A DNA stretch of 64,000 nucleotides. Origin: a bacterium HR19 (GTDB taxonomy: Bacteria; Calescibacteriota; Calescibacteriia; Calescibacteriales; Calescibacteriaceae). The stretch lies in assembly GCA_002898315.1 (NCBI GenBank), contig BEHV01000009.1, forward strand, positions 1 to 64,000, written 5' to 3'. A model generated the notes under the pieces. The model was not told where the DNA came from and did no database searches. It worked only from the letters and a program-made list of their open reading frames with translations. This document shows, piece after piece, positions 47,497 to 59,067 of this stretch (its first letter is position 1; the number at the start of each line of letters is the position of its first letter). The position numbers were made by a program, and so were the translations under genes.

Positions 47497-48135
47497 ATGA
47501 GTGAGAACGGAAAACCCAATGGAGAAAAAAAAGAAGAGATTCTGAAACTATATGAGTCGGGAAAGAAAAAAATTCATCAGATAGAATCAAAGCAGGAAAA
47601 GTTTCTCAAACTCATAAGTGAAATAAATAAAGAAAGAGAGATTCTGAAAGCCAAGCAATCTACCTTTTCCAGAATTTCAAAAATACTTCTTCTCCTTTTT
47701 GTTGTAGGGATAGGAATAATCATAATGTATCTTCCTGAAAAAAACATAGTAGGGAAAAATATTTTTGATTTCGGTCCTCCTCCCGACCTTTATATTGATA
47801 TGGAAAAATTCACGGTTATCAATTTCTTTGCATCCTGGTGCGACCCATGCAGAGAAGAAGCGCCAGAACTCGTAAAATTTTATCAAAATTCTTCATCAGC
47901 AACAGTAGTGGGAGTAGCAGTAGATGATTCAAAAGACAATGTTCAAAAATTCATAAGAGAATACGGAATAAATTTCCCTGTTATCTTTGACAACCACACC
48001 TTTTCAAAAAAACTTGGAATTTCAGGTCTCCCAACAACAATAATTGTCAGCCCAGATTACAAAATAAAAAAAGTTATTTTCGGACCTGTGACACAGCAAA
48101 CCCTTGAAAGATTTATTTCAAACCTTAAAAAATAA
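47497..48135 (+). CDS. TlpA/ResA-like membrane-anchored thioredoxin
   Basis: A 212-residue protein. A 60-residue coiled-coil N-terminus (KIHQIESKQEKFLKLISE) precedes one transmembrane helix (ILLLLFVVGIGIIIMYLP), then a thioredoxin domain with redox motif FFASWCDPCREEAPEL and cis-Pro region SGLPTTIIV. It should face the periplasm and reduce disulfides, for example for cytochrome c maturation together with CcmC at 63 kb. The true start is 47497; the ORF-track frame from 46954 is antisense to ribD. Confidence 0.85.
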   Translation: MSENGKPNGEKKEEILKLYESGKKKIHQIESKQEKFLKLISEINKEREILKAKQSTFSRISKILLLLFVVGIGIIIMYLPEKNIVGKNIFDFGPPPDLYIDMEKFTVINFFASWCDPCREEAPELVKFYQNSSSATVVGVAVDDSKDNVQKFIREYGINFPVIFDNHTFSKKLGISGLPTTIIVSPDYKIKKVIFGPVTQQTLERFISNLKK

Positions 48136-48369
48136 AATTCCAAAAAATCGCTGATTTAAAAAATATGTCAATTCGCACTTTCTGCCTCTGAAAATTTATA
48201 TTTTTTATAAAAAGCCGTAAGAGAAGGAGGAGAATAAGCCTTCTTTTGGGAAGAGAAACCAAAAAACGGAGAGTTCAATACGTATGACCCTATATCAGAA
48301 GATGGGGAAAATACAACCTATAAAAACCCATCAAGCGCAAGAAAGAAAATAATAAAAAGAGCAGTACTC

Positions 48370-48909
48370 GTGCTGAACAGAAATTACATACCCTGCTATA
48401 TAACAAACCTCCGACACGCCTTCTCTCTCCTTTTCAGAGAATCAGCTCTCGTGCTTGATAATGACTTCAAAACATTTACAATATGGGAATGGATAAATAT
48501 TGAACCCAAAGATGGAGATGATTACATCTCAACAGTCAGCAGAAGAATAAAAATTCCAAAGATAGTCGTTGCAAAAACAGATGTGGAAACAAGGATAAGC
48601 AGACCAAAGGTGTCAAGAATAGGTGTGTTCATAAGAGATGGATTTACCTGCCAGTACTGCGGGAAAAGATTTTCATATAAAAACCTCACAATAGACCACG
48701 TTATACCGCGATCCAGAGGTGGCAAAACAGAATGGCTGAATGTCGTGACAAGCTGCATCTCCTGCAACATAAAAAAAGGAGATAGAACCCCAGAAGAAGC
48801 AAAAATAGAACTCATAAAAGAACCTCGCTCGCCCATGATAACAATACTCAATATAAAAGATATTGAGCTGAAATTCTATCCCGAATGGGAACCATACATC
48901 CTGAGGTGA
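48370..48909 (+). CDS. HNH endonuclease family protein
   Basis: About 179 residues from a GTG at 48370. The HNH core is CQYCGKRF, then LTIDHVIPRSRGGKTEWLNVVTSCISCNIKKGDRTPEEA, with the zinc CxxC pairs and catalytic HV. The open frame continues upstream without an ATG to about 48238 (EEKPKNGEFNTYDPISEDGE), just after a strong ribosome site AAGGAGGAG at 48223-48231, so the real start may lie there with a non-standard codon. A restriction-like or DNA-repair role is possible. The preceding 100 bases are non-coding. Confidence 0.8.
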   Translation: MLNRNYIPCYITNLRHAFSLLFRESALVLDNDFKTFTIWEWINIEPKDGDDYISTVSRRIKIPKIVVAKTDVETRISRPKVSRIGVFIRDGFTCQYCGKRFSYKNLTIDHVIPRSRGGKTEWLNVVTSCISCNIKKGDRTPEEAKIELIKEPRSPMITILNIKDIELKFYPEWEPYILR

Positions 48910-48931
48910 AACCCATCTTCATCTGATAAAA

Positions 48932-50176
48932 TCACCCATAAGATTCCATCAATCTTTTTATATTTCTCATCGCTTGTTTTATTCTCTGGTCATTTTCAAC
49001 AAGAGCTAATCTCACATAACCTTCTCCCGACTGTCCAAACGCAACCCCCGGAGCAACCGCAACCTCGGCTTTTTCAAGAAGAAATTCAGAAAACTTCACC
49101 GAACCCATGCTTGCAAACTTTTCAGGTATTTTCGCCCAAATGAACATGCTTCCGCGCGGAGTTTCAAAATCCCAACCAATTTTTTTCAGGTATGAAGCGA
49201 CAACATCTCTCCTTTTCCGGTATATCTCTGCTGTTTTTTTAGGATAATCTCCCGCCTCACGGAGAGCAACTATTGCTGCTATCTGCACCGGCTGAAAAAC
49301 TCCATACTCCGTCCAACTTTTTATCTTATAAAGAGCCGAAATCAAGGTAGGATTACCAAGAGCAAAACCGACTCTGAACCCAGCCATAGAAAAACCTTTT
49401 GACATTGAATAAAACTCAATCGCTATTTTCTTTGCGTCTTTGACCTCAAAAATAGATGGTGCCTTATATCCATCAAAAACTATATCAGCATAAGCAAAAT
49501 CGTGAATCAGCCATATACCCTCCGATAAGCAGAAATCTACAACCTTTTTCAGGAAGTCCAGCTCAACACACCTTGAAGTTGGATTGTTCGGGAAAGATAT
49601 AACGATCGCCTTCGGTCTTGGATATGTTGTTTTTACAACCTTTTCCAGACCCTCAAAAAAATGACCGTTTAACATTGAAAATGTCCTGACATCTGCTCCT
49701 GCAATCATCGGAGCATAAAGATGAAGGGGATAAGCTGGTTCAGGAACGACAACCGCATCTCCATTAGATAAAATCGCAAGCATCAGCTGGAAAAAGCCCA
49801 TCTTTGTACCATTCACAACAAGCACTTCGCTCTCCGGATCAAGCTCAACTCCCCAGAGCAATTTATACCTTTTAGCTATCTCTTCCCTGAGCTTTTTCAA
49901 CCCTTGAACTACTGAATACCTGTGATTTTTCGGGTCCTCAACCGCCTCTTTCACCTTCCTCACAACTTCCTCGGGAGCAGGAACATTTGGATTGCCCATC
50001 CCAAGGTCTATAACATCAAATCCCCTCTTGCGCATTTCCTGTTTTTTCTGATTTATGACCGCAAGAGCATATGGCGGAAGCCTTTTCAATCTCGGAAAAC
50101 TATCAAAAACGAAAAATTCGTTTTCAAACATTTCAGCAGTATCTGATTTTAATAATTTCGCTTTCAGATGTTGCAT
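48932..50176 (-). CDS. PLP-dependent class I/II aminotransferase, AlaC-like
   Basis: A 414-residue fold-type I aminotransferase. DLGMGNPNVPAP, ISFPNNPTSRCVEL, HDFAYADIVFDGYKAP, PLP lysine in SMSKGFSMAGFRVGF and C-terminal YVRLALVEN are conserved. The sequence is closest by eye to the alanine-synthesising AlaC/YfdZ group, with LL-diaminopimelate aminotransferase as alternative; with dapA present a lysine-pathway role is possible. Confidence 0.82.
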   Translation of the reverse strand: MQHLKAKLLKSDTAEMFENEFFVFDSFPRLKRLPPYALAVINQKKQEMRKRGFDVIDLGMGNPNVPAPEEVVRKVKEAVEDPKNHRYSVVQGLKKLREEIAKRYKLLWGVELDPESEVLVVNGTKMGFFQLMLAILSNGDAVVVPEPAYPLHLYAPMIAGADVRTFSMLNGHFFEGLEKVVKTTYPRPKAIVISFPNNPTSRCVELDFLKKVVDFCLSEGIWLIHDFAYADIVFDGYKAPSIFEVKDAKKIAIEFYSMSKGFSMAGFRVGFALGNPTLISALYKIKSWTEYGVFQPVQIAAIVALREAGDYPKKTAEIYRKRRDVVASYLKKIGWDFETPRGSMFIWAKIPEKFASMGSVKFSEFLLEKAEVAVAPGVAFGQSGEGYVRLALVENDQRIKQAMRNIKRLMESYG

Positions 50177-50233
50177 TTTTTGATTTTCGTTGAAGTTTCA
50201 CTATTCCGCAACAAACTTGTATAATTTGATATT

Positions 50234-51022
50234 ATGGAGTGTATAAACGTTAAAACAAAAAACATAGTTTTTGTTCTATTGACGCCACTTCTTTCTATAA
50301 CTCTTTTCAACTGTTATACAATTTCACGCATCAACTCAAAAGTAGACACAATTGAAGCACGCCAGATAAAAAACGAAGAGTATATTGAAAGTATGAGAAA
50401 AGATCTGGAGTATATAAAGAAAAATCTCGCCAACTTGGATTCAAGAATATCATCTATTGAAGAGAGATTAGCTCGCCAGCAAGGAACATCAAAAGATATT
50501 GAAAAGCTAACAGCAGATATACAAAAACTTGAAAAGAGAATAAGCTTCCTTGAATCAAAAATAGAAATTATTGAAGCGAGAAACAGCAGTGGAAAAACTT
50601 CCTCTGTTATCAAGAAAGAGACAATTTCAGCCAAAGATGCACAAGACAAAATATCAAACGCAAAAGAACTGATAATCAACGGTAAAACAGACGAGGCGAT
50701 AAAAATTCTGACAGACCTCATTTCATCTGGTTATGATTCCGAAGAGTTGAGATTCACACTTGGAGAAGCTTTTTTCAGAAATGGAGATTACAAATCTGCA
50801 ATAAAAGAGTGGCTCTCTGTAATAGAAAAAGAAGGGAAACTAAAAGATGGGACTGAAATTTTCCCGCGAACATATCTTCGTCTTGCACAGGCATTTATGA
50901 GGATAGGAGATAACAAAAATGCAGAAGTTATGCTCAAAGCCATTCTCATCAAGTATCCAAACAGCCCAGAATCAAAAACAGCAAAAGGACTTCTTGATAA
51001 TATGGGACAGCAGAAAAGATAA
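50234..51022 (+). CDS. CpoB/YbgF-like TPR lipoprotein
   Basis: A 262-residue exported protein. A hydrophobic signal ends in the lipobox-like LFNC (Cys28), followed by a long coiled coil (IEARQIKNEEYIESMRKDLEYI through LESKIEI) and a C-terminal TPR domain (DEAIKILTDLISSG, GDYKSAIKEWLSVIEKEG, GDNKNAEVMLKAILIKYPNSPE). This arrangement is that of CpoB, which links the Tol machine to septal peptidoglycan synthesis. No tol-pal genes adjoin it. Confidence 0.75.
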   Translation: MECINVKTKNIVFVLLTPLLSITLFNCYTISRINSKVDTIEARQIKNEEYIESMRKDLEYIKKNLANLDSRISSIEERLARQQGTSKDIEKLTADIQKLEKRISFLESKIEIIEARNSSGKTSSVIKKETISAKDAQDKISNAKELIINGKTDEAIKILTDLISSGYDSEELRFTLGEAFFRNGDYKSAIKEWLSVIEKEGKLKDGTEIFPRTYLRLAQAFMRIGDNKNAEVMLKAILIKYPNSPESKTAKGLLDNMGQQKR

Positions 51023-51032
51023 AATCAAAAAC

Positions 51033-51980
51033 TCAACTGTGCTTTTTTATGAGCTCGTCTACTTCTTTTTGAAGCTTTTGAACGACTTCGGCAGACCTTT
51101 TCAGTGCCTGCACCTCATCATCTTTGAGCTTGAACTCCAAAATTTTTTCCACCCCATTTTTTCCAAGAACAACAGGAACACCAACAAAAACACCATTTAT
51201 ACCATATTCCCCCTCACATAGCACACAGCACGGAAGAACTCTCTTTCTATCAAAAACAACTGATTCTATCATTTCAAGAACAGCAGCAGAAGGAGCATAG
51301 TAAGCAGAACCTGTTTTGAGAAGAGAAACTATCTCAGCTCCCGCATTTCTTGTCCTTTCTATTATTTGCTGAAGTTTTTCCTTTGGCAAAAGATTCTCAA
51401 CAGGAACACCACCAACATGAGTGTAGCTCAAAACAGGCACCATAGTGTCTCCGTGACTTCCAAGAACAAAAGCAGTTATATCTTTTGGAGAAACTTTGAG
51501 CTCCATAGAGAGAAAAGCTCTGAACCTTGCGGTATCAAGAACTCCTGCCATTCCCATAATTCTGTTTTTTGCAAACCCCGTTATCTTATAAGCTGTATAT
51601 GTCATCGCATCAAGAGGATTTGAAACAACTATGACTATTGAATCTGGACAGAACTTTTTTATTTTCTCTGAAACATCTTTGACTATCTTGAAATTCACCT
51701 CAAGAAGTTCTTCCCTTGACATTCCCGGTTTTCTCGGAACACCTGATGTTATGACAACTATTTGAGAATCTTTTGCGATGTCCCATGAGTCGCCTCCCTG
51801 TATGTTTATATCGTAGTCCATTATGGGAGCGCTTTGAGCTATATCAAGAGCTTTACCTTTCGCAAGGTCTCCAACTATATCTATGAGGGCAATATCGGCG
51901 AAGTTTTTTTCTGCGAGACGCTGAGCAAGAGTTCCTCCAACCATTCCCGCACCAACTACGGTTATCTTCATCTTCGGCAT
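51033..51980 (-). CDS. mdh: Malate dehydrogenase (lactate dehydrogenase-like type)
   Basis: A 315-residue NAD-dependent dehydrogenase interconverting malate and oxaloacetate. GAGMVGGTLAQRLAEK binds NAD, SGVPRKPGMSREELLEVN contains the mobile-loop arginines with the Arg that selects malate, VVSNPLDAMTY and the catalytic His in GSHGDTMVP are all visible. It is typical of the tetrameric thermophile/phototroph MDH. It converges on cpoB with 10 bases between. Confidence 0.94.
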   Translation of the reverse strand: MPKMKITVVGAGMVGGTLAQRLAEKNFADIALIDIVGDLAKGKALDIAQSAPIMDYDINIQGGDSWDIAKDSQIVVITSGVPRKPGMSREELLEVNFKIVKDVSEKIKKFCPDSIVIVVSNPLDAMTYTAYKITGFAKNRIMGMAGVLDTARFRAFLSMELKVSPKDITAFVLGSHGDTMVPVLSYTHVGGVPVENLLPKEKLQQIIERTRNAGAEIVSLLKTGSAYYAPSAAVLEMIESVVFDRKRVLPCCVLCEGEYGINGVFVGVPVVLGKNGVEKILEFKLKDDEVQALKRSAEVVQKLQKEVDELIKKHS

Positions 51981-52134
51981 AACTTTTCCTCCTCCTTTGA
52001 GTTTATTTCATAACTTTATTTTTTCAGTTCGCCACATTTTTATTGAAACTTCAAGAAGATTGAGAGAAAAAATTTTTGTTTTTCGTATTTTGCTGCAGAG
52101 AATTATTATTTTGTTTTGTGTTATTTTAGCGGAA

Positions 52135-52156
52135 GCCCTCCTTGAAATAGGAGGGC
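52135..52156. other. GC-rich hairpin in an AT-rich spacer
   Basis: GCCCTCCT TGAAAT AGGAGGGC is a perfect 8-bp stem with a 6-base loop, flanked on both sides by GGAAGC-like sequence. It stands out from its AT-rich surroundings. No gene points into it from upstream on the plus strand. Confidence 0.55.
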
Positions 52157-52200
52157 GGAAGCAGAAAATTTTTTCTGAAAGAGAAAATTTTTTCAAAAAA

Positions 52201-52229
52201 TTGTCTTTCTAAAAAGTCGTGATTAAAAT
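52201..52229 (+). promoter_or_regulatory. rRNA operon promoter
   Basis: TTGTCT (52201-52206) and TAAAAT (52224-52229) are separated by exactly 17 bases, an ideal sigma-70 spacing. Transcription would begin near 52236, just before CGCTCTTTCAGA, which resembles the boxA antitermination element of rRNA leaders. Confidence 0.75.
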
Positions 52230-52282
52230 ATAAAACGCTCTTTCAGATAGCCAGAAGAGCTCCCGAGAGGGAGCTTGGAAGG

Positions 52283-52341
52283 TTGGGAGAAGAGGAAGCG
52301 GTCAGAAAAGAGGTTTTGAAAAAAGACACTGAGGGTGAAGG
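52283..52341 (+). other. rRNA leader: three consecutive processing-stem arms
   Basis: Segment 52283-52299 is complementary to 57135-57152 after 23S, with one bulged base. Segment 52300-52314 (GGTCAGAAAAGAGGT) pairs exactly with 54152-54166 after tRNA-Ala. Segment 52330-52341 (TGAGGGTGAAGG) pairs exactly with 53971-53982 after 16S. These would give nested helices enclosing the whole operon, the 16S-tRNA part and the 16S alone, likely RNase III substrates. Confidence 0.75.
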
Positions 52342-52396
52342 TCTTGCGGCAAAATCATTTCAGAAAGATTTAACCTCTTTGGCAGATTTGATTTAT

Positions 52397-53951
<1,555 letters not shown>

Positions 53952-53993
53952 CTTTCTCCTTTTTCAAAAACCTTCACCCTCAAAGATACAAAA

Positions 53994-54067
53994 GGGCCCA
54001 TAGCTCAGTCGGCAAGAGCGTACCCCTGATAAGGGTAAGGTCTCCGGTTCGAGTCCGGATGGGCCCA
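53994..54067 (+). tRNA. tRNA-Ile (GAT)
   Basis: Acceptor GGGCCCA pairs with TGGGCCC; anticodon stem TACCC/GGGTA encloses CTGATAA (GAT); T-stem TCCGG/CCGGA encloses TTCGAGT. Discriminator A; CCA is not encoded. It lies in the 16S-23S spacer as in many bacteria. Confidence 0.96.
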
Positions 54068-54078
54068 CCGAGATTTTT

Positions 54079-54150
54079 GGGGACGTAGCTCAGCGGGAGA
54101 GCGCCCGGTTTGCACCCGGGAGGGCACGGGTTCAAATCCCGTCGTCTCCA
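54079..54150 (+). tRNA. tRNA-Ala (TGC)
   Basis: Acceptor GGGGACG pairs with CGTCTCC (one G-T pair); anticodon stem CCCGG/CCGGG encloses TTTGCAC (TGC); T-stem ACGGG/CCCGT encloses TTCAAAT. Discriminator A, with no encoded CCA. It is 11 bases after tRNA-Ile. Confidence 0.96.
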
Positions 54151-54185
54151 CACCTCTTTTCTGACCGGGGAGAAATTTTGAAATT

Positions 54186-54200
54186 TGGGAGATAGAGGTT

Positions 54201-54207
<7 letters not shown>
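54186..54207 (+). other. 23S processing stem, 5' arm
   Basis: TGGGAGATAGAGGTTTTCATGT is exactly complementary to 57106-57127 (ACATGAAAACCTCTATCTCCCA). The 22-bp helix brackets 23S and is a typical RNase III site. Confidence 0.88.
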
Positions 54208-57105
<2,898 letters not shown>

Positions 57106-57115
<10 letters not shown>

Positions 57116-57127
57116 CTCTATCTCCCA
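57106..57127 (+). other. 23S processing stem, 3' arm
   Basis: The exact partner of 54186-54207. Eight bases beyond it begins the closing segment 57135-57152, complementary to the operon leader. Only 27 bases separate the arm from the end of pgi, so there is no room for a 5S gene. Confidence 0.88.
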
Positions 57128-57154
57128 ATATTTTGCTTCACTCTTCTCCCAAAT

Positions 57155-58237
57155 CTATCTCAAACCTCTTCCTCCCCAAATCAAATCTCTTATCCTCTTC
57201 ACCTCGGGTTGATCAAAAGGATTTATACCCATAATCTTCCCAGCAACTGCTATCGCTATCTGAAACTGAAATATGAGAGAAAAAATCTCACCCTTGCTTC
57301 TTATCTCAAGCTCAAGAACAGGAATTCTTTCAGAAAACGCCCTCAAAGTCGCTTCCTTCTCCCTCATCAGGTCTCTCTCTGCACCAGACCGAAAAATAAA
57401 AACCGCACACTTACCTTTTGGATTCGCAAGAATAAGCTGAGCCACAGAATGCTGAAAATGCGGACCCAAAAGAGCAACAGGAGTTAACCCTTTACCATCC
57501 TTACCCAAACTCTCTGCTATAAGCTGACAAAAATTCTCAGAAAGTTTCACCAAATCCTTTGAATAAAAACACAAAAATATCTCCTGCTTATCTTGATTTT
57601 CAATAATAAATCTCGCAAGCTTGAAATGCAAACTCTCCTTATCAAAAATCCTCCTTCTCACATTATCTAAATTACTTTTCATAATTTTCAAAATGTTCCT
57701 GTACCTCATCAGAATAGGATAAAGTATAAAAAATGTTGAAAACCTGCCTGAAAGATTGGGCGGAAAATCTATTAATTCTCCTCGGTTCCTTATAACTAAA
57801 TTTGAAATTGGTGAATCCTTATTTGCGGTAATTCCTAAAAAACTCACCGCTTTTTTCCTTTTTGCAATCTTTTCCGCAGTTTTTGATAAAATCAGTGTCT
57901 CAAATGTTTCACCCGATTTTGAAACTATATATAAAGTCGGTCTCTTGCTCTTTTTCATTAATTCGCAAAGCTCTTTCTTTTCCTCCGGCGACTCAAAAAA
58001 CTTTATCCCAAGTCCAAAAATTTCAGATATGGCTTTTGGTCCAGATGAAGAGCCACCAATCCCTATCCAGAAAATCTCATCACTAATCATCAAGTTCCTA
58101 AACAAATCTTTTTTACCTTTCAAATAAGATTCTATAACTTTATCCTGAATAAGAAATATCCACTCGGAACTCTCCTTTATACCCTCTGCCTCTTCAAGAA
58201 CTTTCTCAATCTCACCCATTATTCCCGATGAACTCAT
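57155..58237 (-). CDS. pgi: Glucose-6-phosphate isomerase
   Basis: A 360-residue phosphosugar isomerase interconverting glucose- and fructose-6-phosphate. FWIGIGGSSSGPKAISEIF is the first sugar-phosphate loop, IVSKSGETFETL the second, FQHSVAQLILANPKGK the catalytic-His region, and INPFDQPEVKRIRDL the closing signature. It is shorter than most bacterial Pgi (about 440-550), missing an N-terminal segment. Its stop is 2 bases from the rRNA operon's 3' closing arm, in convergent orientation. Confidence 0.88.
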   Translation of the reverse strand: MSSSGIMGEIEKVLEEAEGIKESSEWIFLIQDKVIESYLKGKKDLFRNLMISDEIFWIGIGGSSSGPKAISEIFGLGIKFFESPEEKKELCELMKKSKRPTLYIVSKSGETFETLILSKTAEKIAKRKKAVSFLGITANKDSPISNLVIRNRGELIDFPPNLSGRFSTFFILYPILMRYRNILKIMKSNLDNVRRRIFDKESLHFKLARFIIENQDKQEIFLCFYSKDLVKLSENFCQLIAESLGKDGKGLTPVALLGPHFQHSVAQLILANPKGKCAVFIFRSGAERDLMREKEATLRAFSERIPVLELEIRSKGEIFSLIFQFQIAIAVAGKIMGINPFDQPEVKRIRDLIWGGRGLR

Positions 58238-58295
58238 CTATTACTTACCTCGTTCTTGCTTAAATTTTATCAAACTGAAATCGCTTTTTTGTCTA

Positions 58296-59060
58296 TCAAA
58301 AATTTGGAATATTTATAACCTTTGGTTCAGAGTAAAAAGAAGACCTCCCATCTTCAAGTTCATACCACACCCTCCAAAAATAAGACCTTGAAAATCTCGG
58401 AAGAGTAAGAGATTGCGGGAAAAACTTGTTATCTTCAATCTCGGAGAAAAACACTGGTTTTAAAAAATTTTCATCAATCGCTATTTCCAAAAAGTACTTC
58501 TTGGCTTTATCTATTTTCTCCCAAAGAAATAGCGGTATAAAGACCTCTGCATTATCTCGCGGGAAAATTATTTTGACTTCTCTTGGTAAAACATAAATCT
58601 CTCTTGTCTCCGCAGAGTATCCCTGACCTTTTTTTATTTTGAACTCGTGAAACTTCGCCTCACCATCAATAACCTCAAAAAAAAGTTTACCGTTTGCATT
58701 TATTCTTAACTCTCCGTCTGAAAAAACCAATTCTCTGAAAAAGAAATTGCATTCTTGTGCTTTCAACACAACTACTCCTGAAACAGATTCAAGAAAAATT
58801 CTTATCTCCTTACCACGCCTGAACGCATCACCAATTTTGACATAACTTTTCGGATAAAGTTTTATCAAACAAACTCTCTTATAAAACGGAAAGTTAATCA
58901 AAACAATCTTTGAACCCGAGAAAAATTCTTTTTTCTCAACATCTGAAAACTCATAAGCAAAATCAGATGAAAAAAACAGATTAGGTCTAACCTCCTTTTT
59001 ACATTGAAGCGATAATAAAGAAAGTAAAGGCATAAACCAGAAAACCAAATTACCTCTCAT
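58296..59060 (-). CDS. FecR-like lipoprotein
   Basis: A 254-residue exported protein with signal MRGNLVFWFMPLLSLL and lipobox LSLQC. The central part with ELRINANGKLFFEVIDGEAKFHEFKIKKGQGY follows the FecR-type beta repeats; the C-terminal 80 residues, with LFLWEKIDKAKKYFLEIA and YFWRVWYELEDGRSSFYS, look like a fibronectin III-type module. It lies 7 bases after the giant ASH/OmpA gene and is probably co-transcribed with it. FecR/OmpA pairs of this kind are common in delta-proteobacteria-like genomes. Confidence 0.65.
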   Translation of the reverse strand: MRGNLVFWFMPLLSLLSLQCKKEVRPNLFFSSDFAYEFSDVEKKEFFSGSKIVLINFPFYKRVCLIKLYPKSYVKIGDAFRRGKEIRIFLESVSGVVVLKAQECNFFFRELVFSDGELRINANGKLFFEVIDGEAKFHEFKIKKGQGYSAETREIYVLPREVKIIFPRDNAEVFIPLFLWEKIDKAKKYFLEIAIDENFLKPVFFSEIEDNKFFPQSLTLPRFSRSYFWRVWYELEDGRSSFYSEPKVINIPNF

Positions 59061-59067
59061 AAAATCA

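Larger units (their letters stand above)
51981..52396 (+). other. rRNA operon leader and mdh-rrn spacer
   Basis: No gene is seen. The span holds a GC-rich hairpin at 52135-52156, an AT-rich tract, the rRNA promoter at 52201-52229, and a leader containing three segments complementary to sites after 16S, after tRNA-Ala and after 23S. ORF-track frames here have no homology by eye. Confidence 0.75.

Noticed and set aside
51997-52212. 71-residue ORF before the rRNA promoter
   Set aside because: AT-rich, low-complexity translation across a hairpin; no ribosome site.
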